A stretch of DNA of 64,000 nt from Tubulanus polymorphus (lineage: Eukaryota > Nemertea > Palaeonemertea > Tubulaniformes > Tubulanidae), in NCBI RefSeq assembly GCF_964204645.1, contig NC_134026.1, forward strand, positions 22,028,650 through 22,092,649. Reading direction: 5' to 3'. Positions 63,601 through 64,000 of the stretch are shown here, piece by piece. How positions within the stretch are numbered: position 1 is the stretch's first letter; every line of letters starts with the position of its first letter. The notes below the pieces were generated by a model that worked only from the letters and a program-made list of their open reading frames with translations, was not told the DNA's origin and did not search any database. The translations under genes were made by a program, and so were the position numbers.

Positions 63601-64000
63601 AATAGGCCAGCAAGCTTCATAATCAAGTTGTCAACACGCCGTGATAGCGCAATAAATCCCCAGCCTCGGGTCCGCCGTGTATAGCACCAGAGAATCAGCG
63701 CACACAGCGCGCGAGAAATTCCGCGACACTTTTCCTCGACATAAAATAACCATAATATAACATCGGTTATGCCATTTTCATAAAGACGCCGACTGCAACA
63801 TTCATCTTAGAAGGCGCTGCAAGCACGTAATGCTTTATTCGGCGATTACAGATTACTGTATTTAACGTGTTTATCAAGGAGCGATTATTTTGTCTTATTT
63901 CCAAGAACTGCGCGGCAATCTGGATTTAATGAACCGAGTACGCCGGTGTCGGCCCGTTTCGCCTCGGTTGAACCGCGCGGGTACCGACACAGAAACCGCC
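60696..64000. other. non-coding, upstream flank
   Basis: AT-rich with T-runs near 62213-62247. A G+C-richer, CpG-containing end (63640-64000) includes a hairpin-capable sequence: GTGTCGGCCCG near 63947 and CGGGTACCGACAC near 63980. That end could belong to a promoter or exon beyond the window. No gene is supported. Confidence 0.4.

Overview
The window is metazoan nuclear DNA from an invertebrate. It is AT-rich, gene-poor and intron-dominated, with long (TA)n arrays, several low-copy inverted-repeat elements and one intact BEL/Pao LTR retrotransposon. There are no bacterial-style operons, and apart from the retrotransposon there is no long open reading frame. The phylum cannot be fixed from the sequence.

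Host gene. The best reading is that most of the window is the 5' end of one large minus-strand gene, a cAMP-specific phosphodiesterase 4 (PDE4/dunce) orthologue. It enters from the right and leaves past the left edge. Three coding exons support this. (1) 44528-44163 is a probable first exon (ATG, 122 codons, donor AAG|GTAAGT, phase 0). (2) 16191-15968 is an internal exon that starts in phase 0 and ends in phase 2. It carries a block close to the N-terminal block I recall from vertebrate PDE4D7/PDE4B1 just before UCR1. (3) 4192-4005 is an alternative first exon with HLW...SWPSS...RR, the signature of the PDE4A/C/D 'HLW' long forms, and it also ends in phase 2. Exons 2 and 3 therefore share the phase needed to splice to a common UCR1 exon, which would lie left of position 1. 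UCR1, UCR2 and the catalytic domain were not found here. If this is right, the window shows alternative promoters of a PDE4 gene and its very long 5' introns.

Mobile DNA. Positions 28719-34725 hold a complete 6.0-kb BEL/Pao element on the plus strand, antisense to the host gene and inside its largest intron. It has 242-bp LTRs that differ at one base, a 5-bp target duplication (GAAGG), a primer-binding site matching tRNA-His and one uninterrupted 1774-codon Gag-Pol frame. This indicates a recent, structurally competent insertion. Smaller non-coding elements include a MITE-like family with AGCCGCGATCACACG termini (one full copy at 19218-19428, relatives at 3190-3403, 3523-3830, 13153-13396 and 23797-23856), a second inverted-repeat element (17847-18014), and three pairs of diverged dispersed repeats that match nothing I can name.

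Regions. 1-4000: distal intron with two MITE relatives. 4.0-4.6 kb: PDE4 long-form first exon and CpG-rich 5' flank. 4.6-16 kb: intron with simple repeats. 16.0-16.2 kb: PDE4 exon. 16.2-44.1 kb: giant intron holding the retrotransposon and other repeats. 44.1-44.9 kb: first exon and upstream flank. 44.9-64 kb: upstream or intronic DNA dominated by (TA)n arrays, one of them the core of a large palindrome, and tandem duplications. A few short coding-like frames (5.3, 36.4, 44.9 and 53.0 kb) are listed at low confidence.
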